64,000 nt of DNA. Origin: Pyxidicoccus sp. MSG2. Its GTDB lineage: Bacteria; Myxococcota; Myxococcia; Myxococcales; Myxococcaceae. The notes beneath the pieces are model-generated. The model made no database searches. It saw only the letters and a program-made list of their open reading frames with translations, and was not told the origin of the DNA. The stretch covers positions 2,356,001-2,420,000 of the forward strand of contig NZ_JAPNKC010000001.1 of the NCBI RefSeq assembly GCF_026626705.1. Reading direction: 5' to 3'. Both the position numbers and the translations under genes were made by a program. This document shows, piece by piece, positions 8,907 to 17,868 of the stretch; positions within the stretch are counted from its first letter, which is position 1; every line of letters starts with the position of its first letter.

Positions 8907-9072
8907 CTCGCGGGCGGCTGCCCGCTCCAGCCGTGTCCTCCCTGAACGCGGCTGCGTCCCATGAGGACGGCGACGCGGAGCGCTCCGGGTGCCAACCCCG
9001 CGAGTCCCCGACTTCGCCGTGCTGGTACGCGGCTTGCTCATCTCCTCTCGACACCAACACGAGAGGGTTTTC

Positions 9073-9570
9073 ATGAAGACGAAGAACGCAAGCTGCCTGG
9101 CCATCACCGTGGCCGCCCTGTTCTGTACGGCCTCGGCGTATGCGGCGGATTGCCGTGTCACCAGCACCGTCGAGTCGAGCGCCGCCAGCGTCCAGGCCAA
9201 CACCGACGCGGGAGGACATGTGTCCATCCACGTCAAGGGCAACAAGACGGAGGCCGACAAGTCCCAGTTCCAGAGCGGCGCCAACTTCACCAGCGCCTTC
9301 CAGCAGTGGTCGGCCTACTCCGGGCCCAAGGGCCCCACCCCGAAGGGATGCGGTGGCGGTGACAAGGGCGTGATGGACTGCGTCCCCGCGACCCTCGTCA
9401 GCATGGGGGTGAACAGCGGCTACGTCTGCCAGGAGGTGGACGACAAGGGCAAGTGCACGAAGGGCTTCAACTTCACCCCCACGAAGGTCGCCTTCCGCTA
9501 CGCCAAGAACGACAAGGGTAAGTGGATTCTCAACACGGCCTACCCCACCACGAACGACAGCTGCCAGTAG
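9073..9570 (+). CDS. Small secreted protein with RNase A-like (CdiA-CT type) toxin signature
   Basis: 165 aa from ATG 9073. The first 24-25 residues are a Sec signal (cleavage after SAYA or AYAA). The mature chain has GGHVSIHV (His49, His53) near its start, NFTSAFQQW in the middle and ILNTAYPT (Thr155, Tyr157) at the end. This order of GGH-x3-HV, an SF/AF helix and a final TAYP matches the bacterial RNase A-like domain known from CdiA C-termini, where a His and a Thr-x-Tyr pair form the active site. Six Cys in the mature part suggest disulfides and an extracellular life. It stands alone with no CdiA or Rhs carrier, and no immunity gene is evident nearby. The nuclease call is inferred from motifs. 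Confidence 0.6.
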   Translation: MKTKNASCLAITVAALFCTASAYAADCRVTSTVESSAASVQANTDAGGHVSIHVKGNKTEADKSQFQSGANFTSAFQQWSAYSGPKGPTPKGCGGGDKGVMDCVPATLVSMGVNSGYVCQEVDDKGKCTKGFNFTPTKVAFRYAKNDKGKWILNTAYPTTNDSCQ

Positions 9571-9584
9571 GCCCAGGCGGGCCC

Positions 9585-9619
9585 GCCGTGCTCCGACATC
9601 CGCTGTGTCGGAGCACGGC
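9585..9619. terminator. Perfect 14-bp bidirectional terminator hairpin
   Basis: GCCGTGCTCCGACA (9585-9598) pairs perfectly with TGTCGGAGCACGGC (9606-9619) around a seven-base loop. It lies between two convergent genes. Confidence 0.7.
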
Positions 9620-9630
9620 TCGCACCTGAC

Positions 9631-10773
9631 TCACGCCACCAGCAGCGAGTCGCTCACCTGCGCGAGGTGATGGTCCGCGTCACCGAAGGTGGCGTTGATG
9701 ACCGTCAGTCGCTTGAACAGGTGGGCCGCGGCCAGCTCGTCCGTGACACCCATGCCGCCGTGGAGCTGCACGGCCTGTTGCCCCACGTAGCGCGCGGACT
9801 GCCCCACGAGCGCCTTGGCCGCGGACACCATCCGCCGCCGCTCGGCCGCGTCCTCGGACTGCACCTTCACCGCCGCGACCATGGCCATGGACCGGGCCTG
9901 CTCGGTGGCAATCAGCATGTCCGCCATCCGGTGCTGGAGCACCTGGAACCGGCCAATGGGCACGCCGAACTGCTTGCGCGTCTTCAGGTACTCGCGCGTG
10001 GTTTCGAGCAGCGCGTCCATGGCCCCCACCGCCTCGGCGCACAGCGCGGCAATCGCCAGGTCCACCGCGCGCTCGATGACCGGCAGCGCGCCGCCTTCCT
10101 GCCCGAGCAGCGCCTCCGCCCCCACGCGCACGTCCGACAGCTTCACCTCCGCCGCGCGTCCTCCGTCCTGCGTCACGTAGCCATGGACGCTCACGCCCGG
10201 GGCCTCGCGGTCCATGAGGAAGAGCGAGACTCCCGACCTGTCGCGCGAGCCCCCCGCCGTGCGCGCCGAGACGACGAGCTTGCCGGCCTGCGCCCCGGAG
10301 AGCACCAGGGACTTGGTCCCGTTCAGGACGTACCCGTCACCCTCCCGCTTCGCCCCGGTGGCGACGTGCTCCAGCGCGTACCGACTCCCCTGCTCGTAGT
10401 GGGCGAAGGCCATCAGCAGTTCGCCCATGGCGATGGCGGGCAGCAACGCCGCCTGCTGCGCCTCCGTGCCCGCGTCGCGCACCAGCCCGCCGCACAGCAC
10501 CACGGTGGGCAGGTACGGCTCCAGCACCAGCGCGCGACCGAAGCTCTCCATGACGAGCATCGTGTCCACGGGGCTGCCATTCATCCCGCCGTGGGCCTCG
10601 GGGACGCCGAGCCCGAGCACGCCCATCTCGGCGAGCGTCCTCCAGTGCTCCTTGCTGTAGCCCGCGGCCGAGCGGGAAATCTGGCGCCGCTTCTCGAAGT
10701 CGTACTCCTTCGCCAGGAAGCGGCGGAGCGAGTCCTGGAGGGCCTGCTGTTCCTCGGTGTAGCTGAAGTCCAT
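9631..10773 (-). CDS. Acyl-CoA dehydrogenase (last gene of beta-oxidation operon)
   Basis: 380 aa flavoprotein of the acyl-CoA dehydrogenase fold. It has an N-terminal helical domain (MDFSYTEEQQALQDSLRRFL), a central beta domain and a C-terminal helical domain ending in LHGGMGVTDELAAAHLFKR, which packs against FAD. It oxidises an acyl-CoA to the trans-2-enoyl-CoA and passes electrons to ETF. It starts 12 bp after the preceding dehydrogenase gene and is the last of four genes read together. Two different dehydrogenases in tandem often act as a hetero-oligomer on bulky substrates in the sterol and actinobacterial systems. That is a possibility here, not shown. Confidence 0.9.
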   Translation of the reverse strand: MDFSYTEEQQALQDSLRRFLAKEYDFEKRRQISRSAAGYSKEHWRTLAEMGVLGLGVPEAHGGMNGSPVDTMLVMESFGRALVLEPYLPTVVLCGGLVRDAGTEAQQAALLPAIAMGELLMAFAHYEQGSRYALEHVATGAKREGDGYVLNGTKSLVLSGAQAGKLVVSARTAGGSRDRSGVSLFLMDREAPGVSVHGYVTQDGGRAAEVKLSDVRVGAEALLGQEGGALPVIERAVDLAIAALCAEAVGAMDALLETTREYLKTRKQFGVPIGRFQVLQHRMADMLIATEQARSMAMVAAVKVQSEDAAERRRMVSAAKALVGQSARYVGQQAVQLHGGMGVTDELAAAHLFKRLTVINATFGDADHHLAQVSDSLLVA

Positions 10774-10785
10774 GTCCGCCTCGCC

Positions 10786-11991
10786 TCACAGGCCCAGGAG
10801 CATCTGGGAGATGATGTTGCGCTGAATCTCGTTGGAGCCGCCGAAGATGCTCAGCTTGCGCATGTTGAAGTAGTCACCCGCCGCGGCCGCCGCGTGCTCG
10901 CCTCCGACACGCGGGCCGGAGTACCCCGGCTCCAGCGCCTCGGGCAGGTACGCCAGGGCGTCATGCCCGCAGGCCTGCATGGTGAGCTCGAAGATGGCCT
11001 GGCCGATTTCCGTGCCCTTGATCTTGAGCACCGAGGCGACGGGCCCCAGCCCCTTCTTCGCGTCCTTCGCCTCCGCCGACAGCACGCGCAGGAGCGTCAC
11101 CTCCAGCGCGAGCAACTCCACCTTCGCCTGGGCCAGCTTGTCGCGGAAGCGCGCGTCCTCGATGAGCGGGCGGCCGCTGGAGGCCGTCTCGCGGCGGGCC
11201 ACCGCCTCCAGCCGCTTGAGCAGCCGCTTCCACTGGCCCACGTTGGCCAGCCCCGTGCGCTCGTGGCCGAGGAGGAACTTGGCGTACGTCCAGCCACGGT
11301 TCTCCTCGCCCACGAGGTTCTCCACGGGCACCTCGACGTCGTCGAAGTACGTCTCGTTCACCTCGTGCTCACCGTCCAGCATGATGGTGGGACGCACGGT
11401 GATGCCCTTGCTCCTCATGTCGATGAGCAGGAAGGAGATGCCCTCCTGGGGCCGCCCTTCGGTGCTGGTGCGCACGAGGCAGAAAATCCAGTCCGCGTGC
11501 TGCCCGAGCGTCGTCCAGGCCTTCTGGCCGTTGACGACGTAGTGCTGCCCCTTGCGCTCGGCGCGCGTGCGCAGCGAGGCCAGGTCCGAGCCCGAGCCCG
11601 GCTCCGAGTAGCCCTGGCACCACCAGTCCTCGCCACTGAGAATCCGGGGCAGGAAGCGCTCCTGCTGCGTCTTGTTGCCGAAGGCCATGATGACCGGCGC
11701 CACCATCCGCAGTCCGAAGTCGAGCTGCCGGGGCGCGCCCGCGTCCGTGGCCTCCTCCTCGAAGATGTGCTGCTCGATGGTGCTCCAGCCCGTGCCGCCG
11801 AAGGCCTTCGGCCACCCGGGCGCGCCCCACCCGCGCTGGTGGAGGATTCGCTGCCAGAGGACCGTGTCCTCCTTGCCGAGCCGGAGCCGGTGTTGGACCT
11901 TGTGGCTCAGCGCCGGGGGGAGCTGGGCCGCGAGAAAGGCGCGCACCTCGCGCCGGAAGGCTGACTGCTCGGGAGTGTCGTTCAGGTCCAT
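10786..11991 (-). CDS. Acyl-CoA dehydrogenase
   Basis: 401 aa from ATG 11991, two bases after the thiolase stop codon (TGA-AC-ATG), so translation is coupled. The chain begins MDLNDTPEQSAFRREVRAFL, carries the FAD/substrate motif YSEPGSGSDLASLRT and KAWTTLGQHADWIF in the middle, and ends GGSNEIQRNIISQMLL, all hallmarks of the family. It catalyses alpha,beta-dehydrogenation of acyl-CoA. It resembles the larger, FadE17/26-like class more than the short-chain type, which is inference from the sequence style. Confidence 0.9.
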   Translation of the reverse strand: MDLNDTPEQSAFRREVRAFLAAQLPPALSHKVQHRLRLGKEDTVLWQRILHQRGWGAPGWPKAFGGTGWSTIEQHIFEEEATDAGAPRQLDFGLRMVAPVIMAFGNKTQQERFLPRILSGEDWWCQGYSEPGSGSDLASLRTRAERKGQHYVVNGQKAWTTLGQHADWIFCLVRTSTEGRPQEGISFLLIDMRSKGITVRPTIMLDGEHEVNETYFDDVEVPVENLVGEENRGWTYAKFLLGHERTGLANVGQWKRLLKRLEAVARRETASSGRPLIEDARFRDKLAQAKVELLALEVTLLRVLSAEAKDAKKGLGPVASVLKIKGTEIGQAIFELTMQACGHDALAYLPEALEPGYSGPRVGGEHAAAAAGDYFNMRKLSIFGGSNEIQRNIISQMLLGL

Positions 11992-11993
11992 GT

Positions 11994-13172
11994 TCAGGTC
12001 ACCTCGAAGAGACCGGCCGCGCCCATGCCGGTGCCAACGCACATGGTGACGACCACGTGCTTCACGCCTCGGCGTCTACCCTCGATGAGCGCGTGCCCCA
12101 CCAGGCGCGCGCCCGACATGCCGTAGGGGTGCCCCACGGCGATGGCGCCGCCATCCACGTTGAGCCGCTCGTCGGGGATGCCCAGCCGGTCCCGGCAGTA
12201 GAGCACCTGCACCGCGAACGCCTCGTTCAACTCCCACAGGCCGATGTCGTCCACCTTCAGCCCGGCCCGCTTCAGCAGCTTCGGCACGGCGAACACGGGG
12301 CCGATGCCCATCTCGTCCGGCTCGCACCCGGCCACCGCGAAGCCACGGAAGTAGCCCAGCGGCTTCAGGTTGCGCTGAGCGGCCTGCTTCGCGTCCATCA
12401 GCACGCAGGCGGAGGCGCCGTCGGAGAACTGGCTCGCGTTGCCCGCCGTCACCACGCCGCCGGGCACGGCCGAGCGGATGCCCTTCACTCCTTCGAGCGT
12501 CGTGTCCGGGCGGATGCCCTCGTCGGCGGCCACCGTCACCTCGCGGGTGCCCAGCGCGCCCGTGCTCTTGTCGGCGGTGCCCATCAGGGTGGTGAGGGGG
12601 ACGATTTCGTCGTTGAACCTCCCCGCCGCCTGCGCCGCAGCGGCGCGCTGCTGGCTGCGCACGCCGTACGCGTCCTGGGCCTCCTTCGAAATCCCATAGC
12701 GGGACGCAACCGTCTCCGCGGTCTGCAGCATGGTCCAGTAGAGCTCGGGCTTGTTCCGGGCCAGCCACTCCTCCTGGAGGTACTGGGTGTTGACGTTCGC
12801 CTGCACGGTGGAGATGGACTCCACGCCGCCGGCCACCATCACCCCCGCCCCATCCACGAGGATGTGCTGGGCGGCCATGGCGATGGCCTGCAGGCCCGAG
12901 GAGCAGAAGCGGTTGACGGTGACGCCGGCGACGCTCACCGGCAGACCAGCGCGGATGGCGGCCATGCGCGCCACGTCATTGCCGGTGGAGCCCTCGGGCA
13001 GGGCGCAGCCGAAGATGACGTCCTCCACCTCGGCCGGGTCCACGCCCGCGCGCTGCACGGCGTGCTGGATGACGTGGCCCGACAGCGTGGCGCCGTGGGT
13101 CATGTTGAAGCCGCCGCGCCAGGACTTCGCCAGCGCCGTGCGTGCGGTCGATACGATTGCGACGTCGTTCAT
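11994..13172 (-). CDS. fadA: Acetyl-CoA C-acyltransferase (thiolase)
   Basis: 392 aa. This degradative thiolase splits 3-ketoacyl-CoA with CoA to give acetyl-CoA and a shortened acyl-CoA. The nucleophilic Cys90 lies in [15 protein letters not shown], the His in [15 protein letters not shown], and the second Cys in [14 protein letters not shown] near the C-terminus. The length is normal. It begins 18 bp after the hydratase/dehydrogenase gene, the usual fadB-fadA order. The symbol is by function and position, and several paralogues usually exist in myxobacteria. Confidence 0.92.
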   Translation of the reverse strand: MNDVAIVSTARTALAKSWRGGFNMTHGATLSGHVIQHAVQRAGVDPAEVEDVIFGCALPEGSTGNDVARMAAIRAGLPVSVAGVTVNRFCSSGLQAIAMAAQHILVDGAGVMVAGGVESISTVQANVNTQYLQEEWLARNKPELYWTMLQTAETVASRYGISKEAQDAYGVRSQQRAAAAQAAGRFNDEIVPLTTLMGTADKSTGALGTREVTVAADEGIRPDTTLEGVKGIRSAVPGGVVTAGNASQFSDGASACVLMDAKQAAQRNLKPLGYFRGFAVAGCEPDEMGIGPVFAVPKLLKRAGLKVDDIGLWELNEAFAVQVLYCRDRLGIPDERLNVDGGAIAVGHPYGMSGARLVGHALIEGRRRGVKHVVVTMCVGTGMGAAGLFEVT

Positions 13173-13190
13173 GAGTGTCTCCCGCGGAAG

Positions 13191-15281
13191 TCAGTTGAAG
13201 GTCTTGCCCTCGGCGGCGAGCCGGGCGAGCAGGGGCGCGGGCTGCCAGAACGTGCGGTGGCCGCGAGGATTGGCCGCGAAGCCCTCCATCGCGCGCACCA
13301 CGTTCATCAGCCCCACGGAGTCGGCGTAGAGCATCGGGCCGCCGCGGAAGACCGGGAAGCCGTAGCCCGTCAGGTAGACGAGGTCGATGTCCGAGGCGCG
13401 CTGGGCAATGCCTTCCTCCAGGATGCGCGCCCCCTCGTTCGCCAGCGCGAAGACGCAGCGCTGGACGATTTCCTCGTCGCTCAGCTTGCGCGGCGCGACG
13501 CCCAACTCCTGGCGGCACGCGTCGATGACCGCGTCCACCGCCGGGTCATGCAGGGCGTCGCGGCGGCCGGGCTCGTAGCGGTAGAAACCGGAGCCGGTCT
13601 TCTGGCCGAAGCGGCCCATTTCACACAGCCGGTCGGCGATGAGCACGCGCCGCATCTCCGGGCGCTCCGCGTACTGGCGCTTGCGAATGGCCCAGCCGAT
13701 GTCGCCGCCCGCCAGGTCCGCCATCTTCAGCGGCCCCATGGCGAAGCCAAACGCCTCGATGGCGCCGTCCACCTGCTGGGGTGATGCGCCCTCCTCCAGC
13801 ATCACCAGCGCCTCGCGCTGGTACATGGCAATCATGCGGTTGCCGATGAAGCCGTCGCAGACGCCCGACACCACCGCGGTCTTCTTGATGGCCTTGGCCA
13901 GCTGCATGACGGTGGCGAGCACGTCGCTGCCGGTCTTCTCGCCGCGGATGACCTCGAGCAGCTTCATCACGTTGGCGGGGCTGAAGAAGTGCGCGCCCAC
14001 CACGTCCTGGGGCCGCCGCGTGAAGCCGGCAATCCGGTTCAGGTCGAGCGTGGAGGTGTTGCTCGCGAGGATTGCCCCCGGCTTGCAGACCTCATCCAGC
14101 TTGCGGAACACCGCCTCCTTGACGGACAGCTCCTCGAACACCGCCTCGATGACGAGGTCGGCCTGGCGGAAGTCTTCGTAGGACAGCGTCGGCTTGAGCA
14201 GCGCGAGCCGCTGCTCGGCCTTGTCGGCCTTGAGCTTCCCCTTGGCGACCTGGCCCTCGTAGACCTTGCGGATGGAGCCGAGCCCACGCTCCAGCGCCTC
14301 CTGCTTCATCTCCAAGAGGACTACCGGGATGCCGGCGTTGAGGAAGTTGATGGCGATGCCGGTGCCCATGGTGCCGGCGCCGATGATGCCCACCGACTGG
14401 AGGGTACGGGCCGGCGTGTCCTCCCCCACCCCGGCCACCTTGGAGGCGGCGCGCTCGGCGAAGAACGCGTGGCGCAGGGCGCGCGACTCGGAGGTCTGCA
14501 TGAGGTTGACGAAGGCCTCGCGCTCCACCCGCAGGCCCTCCTCGAAGCCCTTCGTGACGGCGGCCTCCACCGCGTCCACGCACTTGAGCGGCGCGGGGAA
14601 GTTCTTCGACGCCGCGCCGACGGCCGTGCGGGCGTACAGGAAGAACGCCTCCGGCCTGGGGTGCGTCGCGGTGAGGTCTCGCACCCGCTTGAGCGGCCGG
14701 CCCTCCTCGACGACGACCCGGGCGAAGGCGAGCGCGCCCTCGAGCAGGTCGCCCTCGACGAAGTGGTCGAAGAGGGCGGTGCCCTTGAGCTGCTCGGAAG
14801 GGACGGTGGCGCCGGACACAATCATGTTGAGGGCCGCCTCCACGCCGATGAGGCGCGGCAGCCGCTGCGTGCCGCCCGCGCCGGGCAAGAGGCCCAGCTT
14901 CACCTCGGGCAGCGCAATCTGCGCCCCGGGCTGCACCACGCGGTAGTGACAGCCGAGCGCGAGCTCCAGGCCGCCGCCCATGCACGCGCCGCCGATGGCC
15001 GCGATGACCGGCCGGGAGGACGACTCCACGTAGTGGATGACGGTGCCGAGGTGGGGCTCGGCGAGCGACTTCGGCGTGTTGAACTCGCGGATGTCCGCGC
15101 CGCCCGAGAAGGCCCGCTCCGAGCCGATGAGGATGACGGCCTTCACCGCCGGGTCCGCCTCCGCCTTCCGCAAGCCCTCGACGATGCCGGCGCGCACCGC
15201 GTGGCCGAGGCCGTTCACCGGTGGGTTGTCCAGGCGGATGACGGCCACACTGCCGTGCTGCGCGTAGTGGGTGCTGCTCAT
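13191..15281 (-). CDS. fadB: Bifunctional enoyl-CoA hydratase / 3-hydroxyacyl-CoA dehydrogenase
   Basis: 696 aa. The N-terminal crotonase part (residues 1-190) has the oxyanion motif GGACMGGGLELALG and the two catalytic Glu, at 106 and 126 (LPEVKLGLLPGAGGTQR). A linker leads to the NAD-binding part (about 295-480) with GIIGAGTMGTGIAINF and HFFSPANVMKLLEVIRG, then the two C-terminal dehydrogenase domains. It carries out the second and third steps of beta-oxidation on one chain. The ATG at 15281 has a strong GAGAGGAG upstream. It is the first gene of the four-gene operon and lies divergent from a QsdR-type regulator. At about 700 aa it is closer to the peroxisomal-type multifunctional enzyme than to the 715-730 aa E. 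coli FadB. Confidence 0.92.
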   Translation of the reverse strand: MSSTHYAQHGSVAVIRLDNPPVNGLGHAVRAGIVEGLRKAEADPAVKAVILIGSERAFSGGADIREFNTPKSLAEPHLGTVIHYVESSSRPVIAAIGGACMGGGLELALGCHYRVVQPGAQIALPEVKLGLLPGAGGTQRLPRLIGVEAALNMIVSGATVPSEQLKGTALFDHFVEGDLLEGALAFARVVVEEGRPLKRVRDLTATHPRPEAFFLYARTAVGAASKNFPAPLKCVDAVEAAVTKGFEEGLRVEREAFVNLMQTSESRALRHAFFAERAASKVAGVGEDTPARTLQSVGIIGAGTMGTGIAINFLNAGIPVVLLEMKQEALERGLGSIRKVYEGQVAKGKLKADKAEQRLALLKPTLSYEDFRQADLVIEAVFEELSVKEAVFRKLDEVCKPGAILASNTSTLDLNRIAGFTRRPQDVVGAHFFSPANVMKLLEVIRGEKTGSDVLATVMQLAKAIKKTAVVSGVCDGFIGNRMIAMYQREALVMLEEGASPQQVDGAIEAFGFAMGPLKMADLAGGDIGWAIRKRQYAERPEMRRVLIADRLCEMGRFGQKTGSGFYRYEPGRRDALHDPAVDAVIDACRQELGVAPRKLSDEEIVQRCVFALANEGARILEEGIAQRASDIDLVYLTGYGFPVFRGGPMLYADSVGLMNVVRAMEGFAANPRGHRTFWQPAPLLARLAAEGKTFN

Positions 15282-15318
15282 GTCAGCTCCTCTCTCGCAG
15301 CCGCGCGCCGCGAGCCGG

Positions 15319-15351
15319 GTGAGTCACTTGCTCAACCTGACTCACGTTGAG
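15319..15351. promoter_or_regulatory. Probable operator: two interleaved inverted repeats
   Basis: GTGAGTCA (15319-15326) and TGACTCAC (15338-15345) are exact inverted repeats. Interleaved with them, CTCAAC (15331-15336) and GTTGAG (15346-15351) form a second pair. The block sits between the beta-oxidation operon and the TetR gene and overlaps the -35 box of the latter. It is the natural binding site for the adjacent TetR-type protein. Confidence 0.6.
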
Positions 15352-15375
15352 TTTTCCTGTCAAGACGGCTATTAG
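15347..15375 (+). promoter_or_regulatory. Sigma70-like promoter for the QsdR-type regulator gene, probably leaderless
   Basis: TTGAGT (15347-15352), an exact 17-bp spacer, then TATTAG (15370-15375). Transcription would begin about seven bases later, at or within a base or two of the ATG at 15382. No Shine-Dalgarno sequence is present. Confidence 0.5.
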
Positions 15376-15381
15376 CGATTC

Positions 15382-16044
15382 ATGGCGACATCTCGACCCA
15401 GGGCCGCCGGGAGCAAGCGGCACTCGCCGCCGAAGGCGACCCGGCTGGCACGGGAGCTGGCGGGCGGAGGAGCGAAGGCGAAGGTCACCCCCCTGGACGC
15501 GTTCCAGCTGGCGCGGAAGAAGTGGCTGGCCGGGGAGCGCATCGACATCGGGGCGCTCGCGAAGGAACTGGGCGTGGGCCGGGCGACGCTGTTCCGCTGG
15601 GTGGGCAGCCGCGAGCTGCTCATCGGAGAAATCATCTGGTCCATCCAGGTGCCCTTCATGGAGAAGGCCCGGGCGGAGGTGAAGGAGCGCGGCGCGAAGG
15701 GCGCGGCCTACGTGGCGGGCGTCAGCGAGCGGCTGATGGAGGGCATCCGCTCCTTCGCGCCCCTGCGCCGCTTCATCGAGAACGACCCCGAGTACGCACT
15801 GCGGGTGCTCACCTCGAAGAGCAGCACGGTGCAGAGCCGCAACGTGGACCTGGTGCGTGAGAACCTGATGGACCAGGTGGAGCGCGGGCACCTCACCCCG
15901 CCCCTGCCGATTGATACCCTCGCCTACGTCATCGTGCGCATCGGCGAGGCGTTCGTGTACGCGGATGTCATCAGCGGCCGCGAGCCCGCCATCGACCAGG
16001 CCGCCGCCGCCATCCTCGTGCTGCTCGGCGGCAAGCCGAGGTAG
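15382..16044 (+). CDS. TetR-family regulator, QsdR type
   Basis: 220 aa. A basic N-terminus is followed by a helix-turn-helix (about residues 40-90) containing IDIGALAKELGVGRATLFRW. The word LFRWVGSRE is typical of the QsdR-like subgroup. The rest is the helical ligand-binding and dimerisation domain. It is transcribed away from the beta-oxidation operon. The shared intergenic inverted repeats suggest it represses both directions and is released by an acyl-CoA or related ligand. The ATG at 15382 directly follows the predicted transcription start, so the message may be leaderless. Confidence 0.85.
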   Translation: MATSRPRAAGSKRHSPPKATRLARELAGGGAKAKVTPLDAFQLARKKWLAGERIDIGALAKELGVGRATLFRWVGSRELLIGEIIWSIQVPFMEKARAEVKERGAKGAAYVAGVSERLMEGIRSFAPLRRFIENDPEYALRVLTSKSSTVQSRNVDLVRENLMDQVERGHLTPPLPIDTLAYVIVRIGEAFVYADVISGREPAIDQAAAAILVLLGGKPR

Positions 16045-16183
16045 CGACCTGCCGCGTGCGTACGGGACGCGCCGCGTTCCCACCGTACGCAGTCTCCCGG
16101 GACCTCACCGCCCCTACCCGGCGACTCCAGGCGGGGGGGGCCCACCTTCCCAGGCGGCATGGACGTTGCTGAAATGCCGCCGC

Positions 16184-17791
16184 ATGAGCTCCGAATCCAC
16201 GCTGTCCACCTCGAAGCCCCATGGTCCGCTCGGACCCATCGCGGTGTCATTGTCCGGCGGCGGCTATCGCGCGGCGGCATTCCACCTGGGGACGCTGCGG
16301 TTCCTGGACACCGTGGGACTGCTGCCCGACGTGGTGGGTCTGTCCACCGTGTCCGGCGGCACGCTCACCGGGCTCGCGTGGGTGGTGAGCCAGATTGATG
16401 GCAAGCCCTTCACGGAGTTCTACGACGGCTATTCGGCGTACCTGAAGCGGACCAACGTGATTGGCGAGGCGCTGGGCGAGCTCACCTCGAACCGCGACCA
16501 CATCAGCCACAACTGGGCCAGCCTCATCCGCTCCGCTGCGGACGTGTATGCCCGGCCGGACTTCCTCGGGGACCGGAACCTCGGCGAAGTCCTCGGCGCG
16601 AGCGGGCTGCAGTTCCAGGAGGCCATCTTCAACTCCACCGAGTTCCACACCGGCCTGGACTTCCGCTTCCGGCGGAGCAACAACCCGGCCGCGCTGCTGG
16701 GCAACAACAACTACCGGCTGCCGCGCTCCGTGGCCCAACACGTCCGGCTGGCGGACATCGCGGCCGCGTCGTCCTGCTTCCCGGGCGGCTTCGAGCCGCT
16801 GGTCTTCCCGCAGCAGTTCCACTGGCCCCAGGACTTCCCGCTCAGCGCCGCGCTCGGTGAGCTGGCGCCGGGCTTCAATGGCGGGCTGCCGCTGATGGAT
16901 GGCGGCATCTACGACAACCAGGGCGTCGACAGCCTGATGCTGGCCTTCGAGGGGACGCCCAACCCGCCCACGCTGCTCATCTCGGACGTCAGCGTGCAGC
17001 AGGATGAGATCTACAACATCCCCGAGAATCCGACGAAGCGGGGCTGGGTGACGCTGAACGGCGTCTCGTGGATGGGCTGGGGGCTGTTCTTCCTGACGCT
17101 GGCCAGCGCGGCCATCCTGGCGTGGCATGGCTTCAAGGCCGCGCGCGCGGGCACCTGGAGCCCCGAGGACTATTTCCTGTACCTGGTGCCCGGCGCGATG
17201 ACCGCGTCCGTGGCGGCGGCGCTGGTCTGGGCCCACCGACGCCTTCACGACGTCAACGCGATGCTTCGCAAGACGCTCGACATGGACGCCTGGCCGTCGT
17301 TCATGAAGCTCACGGTGGCGGAGCTCGCGCAGATGCTGGTGCTGCGCGTCGGCTCGGTGCTGGCGCTGACCTCCAGCGTGTTCATGAAGCGGGTACGGGG
17401 ACTGGTGTTCGACCGCGTGTACAAGGCCCAGGACTTCAAGGACCGGCGGATGTCGAATCTCATCTACGCGCTCACGGTGAACCGTCCCCGCCTGTTCACC
17501 GAGTACCCGTGGCTGCAGCCCGGGCCGCACCTGGTGGCCCTGTCCCAGCAGGCCTGCCAGATGCCCACCACGCTCTGGTTCAGCGATGCCAACCAGTTCA
17601 CCACGCTGGAGTCCGCCGGAGAGGCCACCATCTGCTACGTGTTGCTGCGCCACATCATCGAGCACCGCAAGGGGCAGTACGAGTCCGAGGGACAGCCGCT
17701 GTACGGCCTCTTCCAACGGCTGCGGAAGGAGTGGGCGGGGTTCAACCAGGGCGTCCGCGCGCCCGAGGCCCAGCGCTCCGTCGCAGCCTAG
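16184..17791 (+). CDS. Patatin-like phospholipase with two membrane helices
   Basis: 535 aa from ATG 16184. The patatin fold is shown by the oxyanion loop SGGGYRAAAFHLG (residues 24-36), the nucleophile elbow STVSGGTL (Ser57) and the dyad Asp241 in LMDGGIYDNQG. The elbow is the S-x-V-S-G-G form seen in eukaryotic cPLA2/PNPLA-like enzymes, not the bacterial GxSxG. After the catalytic core come two hydrophobic segments (about 298-320 and 327-348) and a cytoplasmic-looking C-terminal part, so the enzyme is probably bound to the inner membrane. The reaction is hydrolysis of an acyl ester from a phospholipid or other lipid. The neighbourhood (beta-oxidation, LMF protein) fits lipid recycling or prey lipid use. 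Confidence 0.85.
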   Translation: MSSESTLSTSKPHGPLGPIAVSLSGGGYRAAAFHLGTLRFLDTVGLLPDVVGLSTVSGGTLTGLAWVVSQIDGKPFTEFYDGYSAYLKRTNVIGEALGELTSNRDHISHNWASLIRSAADVYARPDFLGDRNLGEVLGASGLQFQEAIFNSTEFHTGLDFRFRRSNNPAALLGNNNYRLPRSVAQHVRLADIAAASSCFPGGFEPLVFPQQFHWPQDFPLSAALGELAPGFNGGLPLMDGGIYDNQGVDSLMLAFEGTPNPPTLLISDVSVQQDEIYNIPENPTKRGWVTLNGVSWMGWGLFFLTLASAAILAWHGFKAARAGTWSPEDYFLYLVPGAMTASVAAALVWAHRRLHDVNAMLRKTLDMDAWPSFMKLTVAELAQMLVLRVGSVLALTSSVFMKRVRGLVFDRVYKAQDFKDRRMSNLIYALTVNRPRLFTEYPWLQPGPHLVALSQQACQMPTTLWFSDANQFTTLESAGEATICYVLLRHIIEHRKGQYESEGQPLYGLFQRLRKEWAGFNQGVRAPEAQRSVAA

Positions 17792-17809
17792 CTTCCCGCC
17801 CCGAAGACA

Positions 17810-17845
17810 CGACGGCCCGCCCCGGAGGTCCGAGGCGAGCCGTCG
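17810..17845. terminator. Bidirectional terminator hairpin
   Basis: CGACGGCCCGCC (17810-17821) pairs with GGCGAGCCGTCG (17834-17845) at 11 of 12 positions. It lies between the convergent phospholipase and small lipoprotein genes. Confidence 0.65.
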
Positions 17846-17868
17846 CACACCCACGCGTGGGCCGCGGG

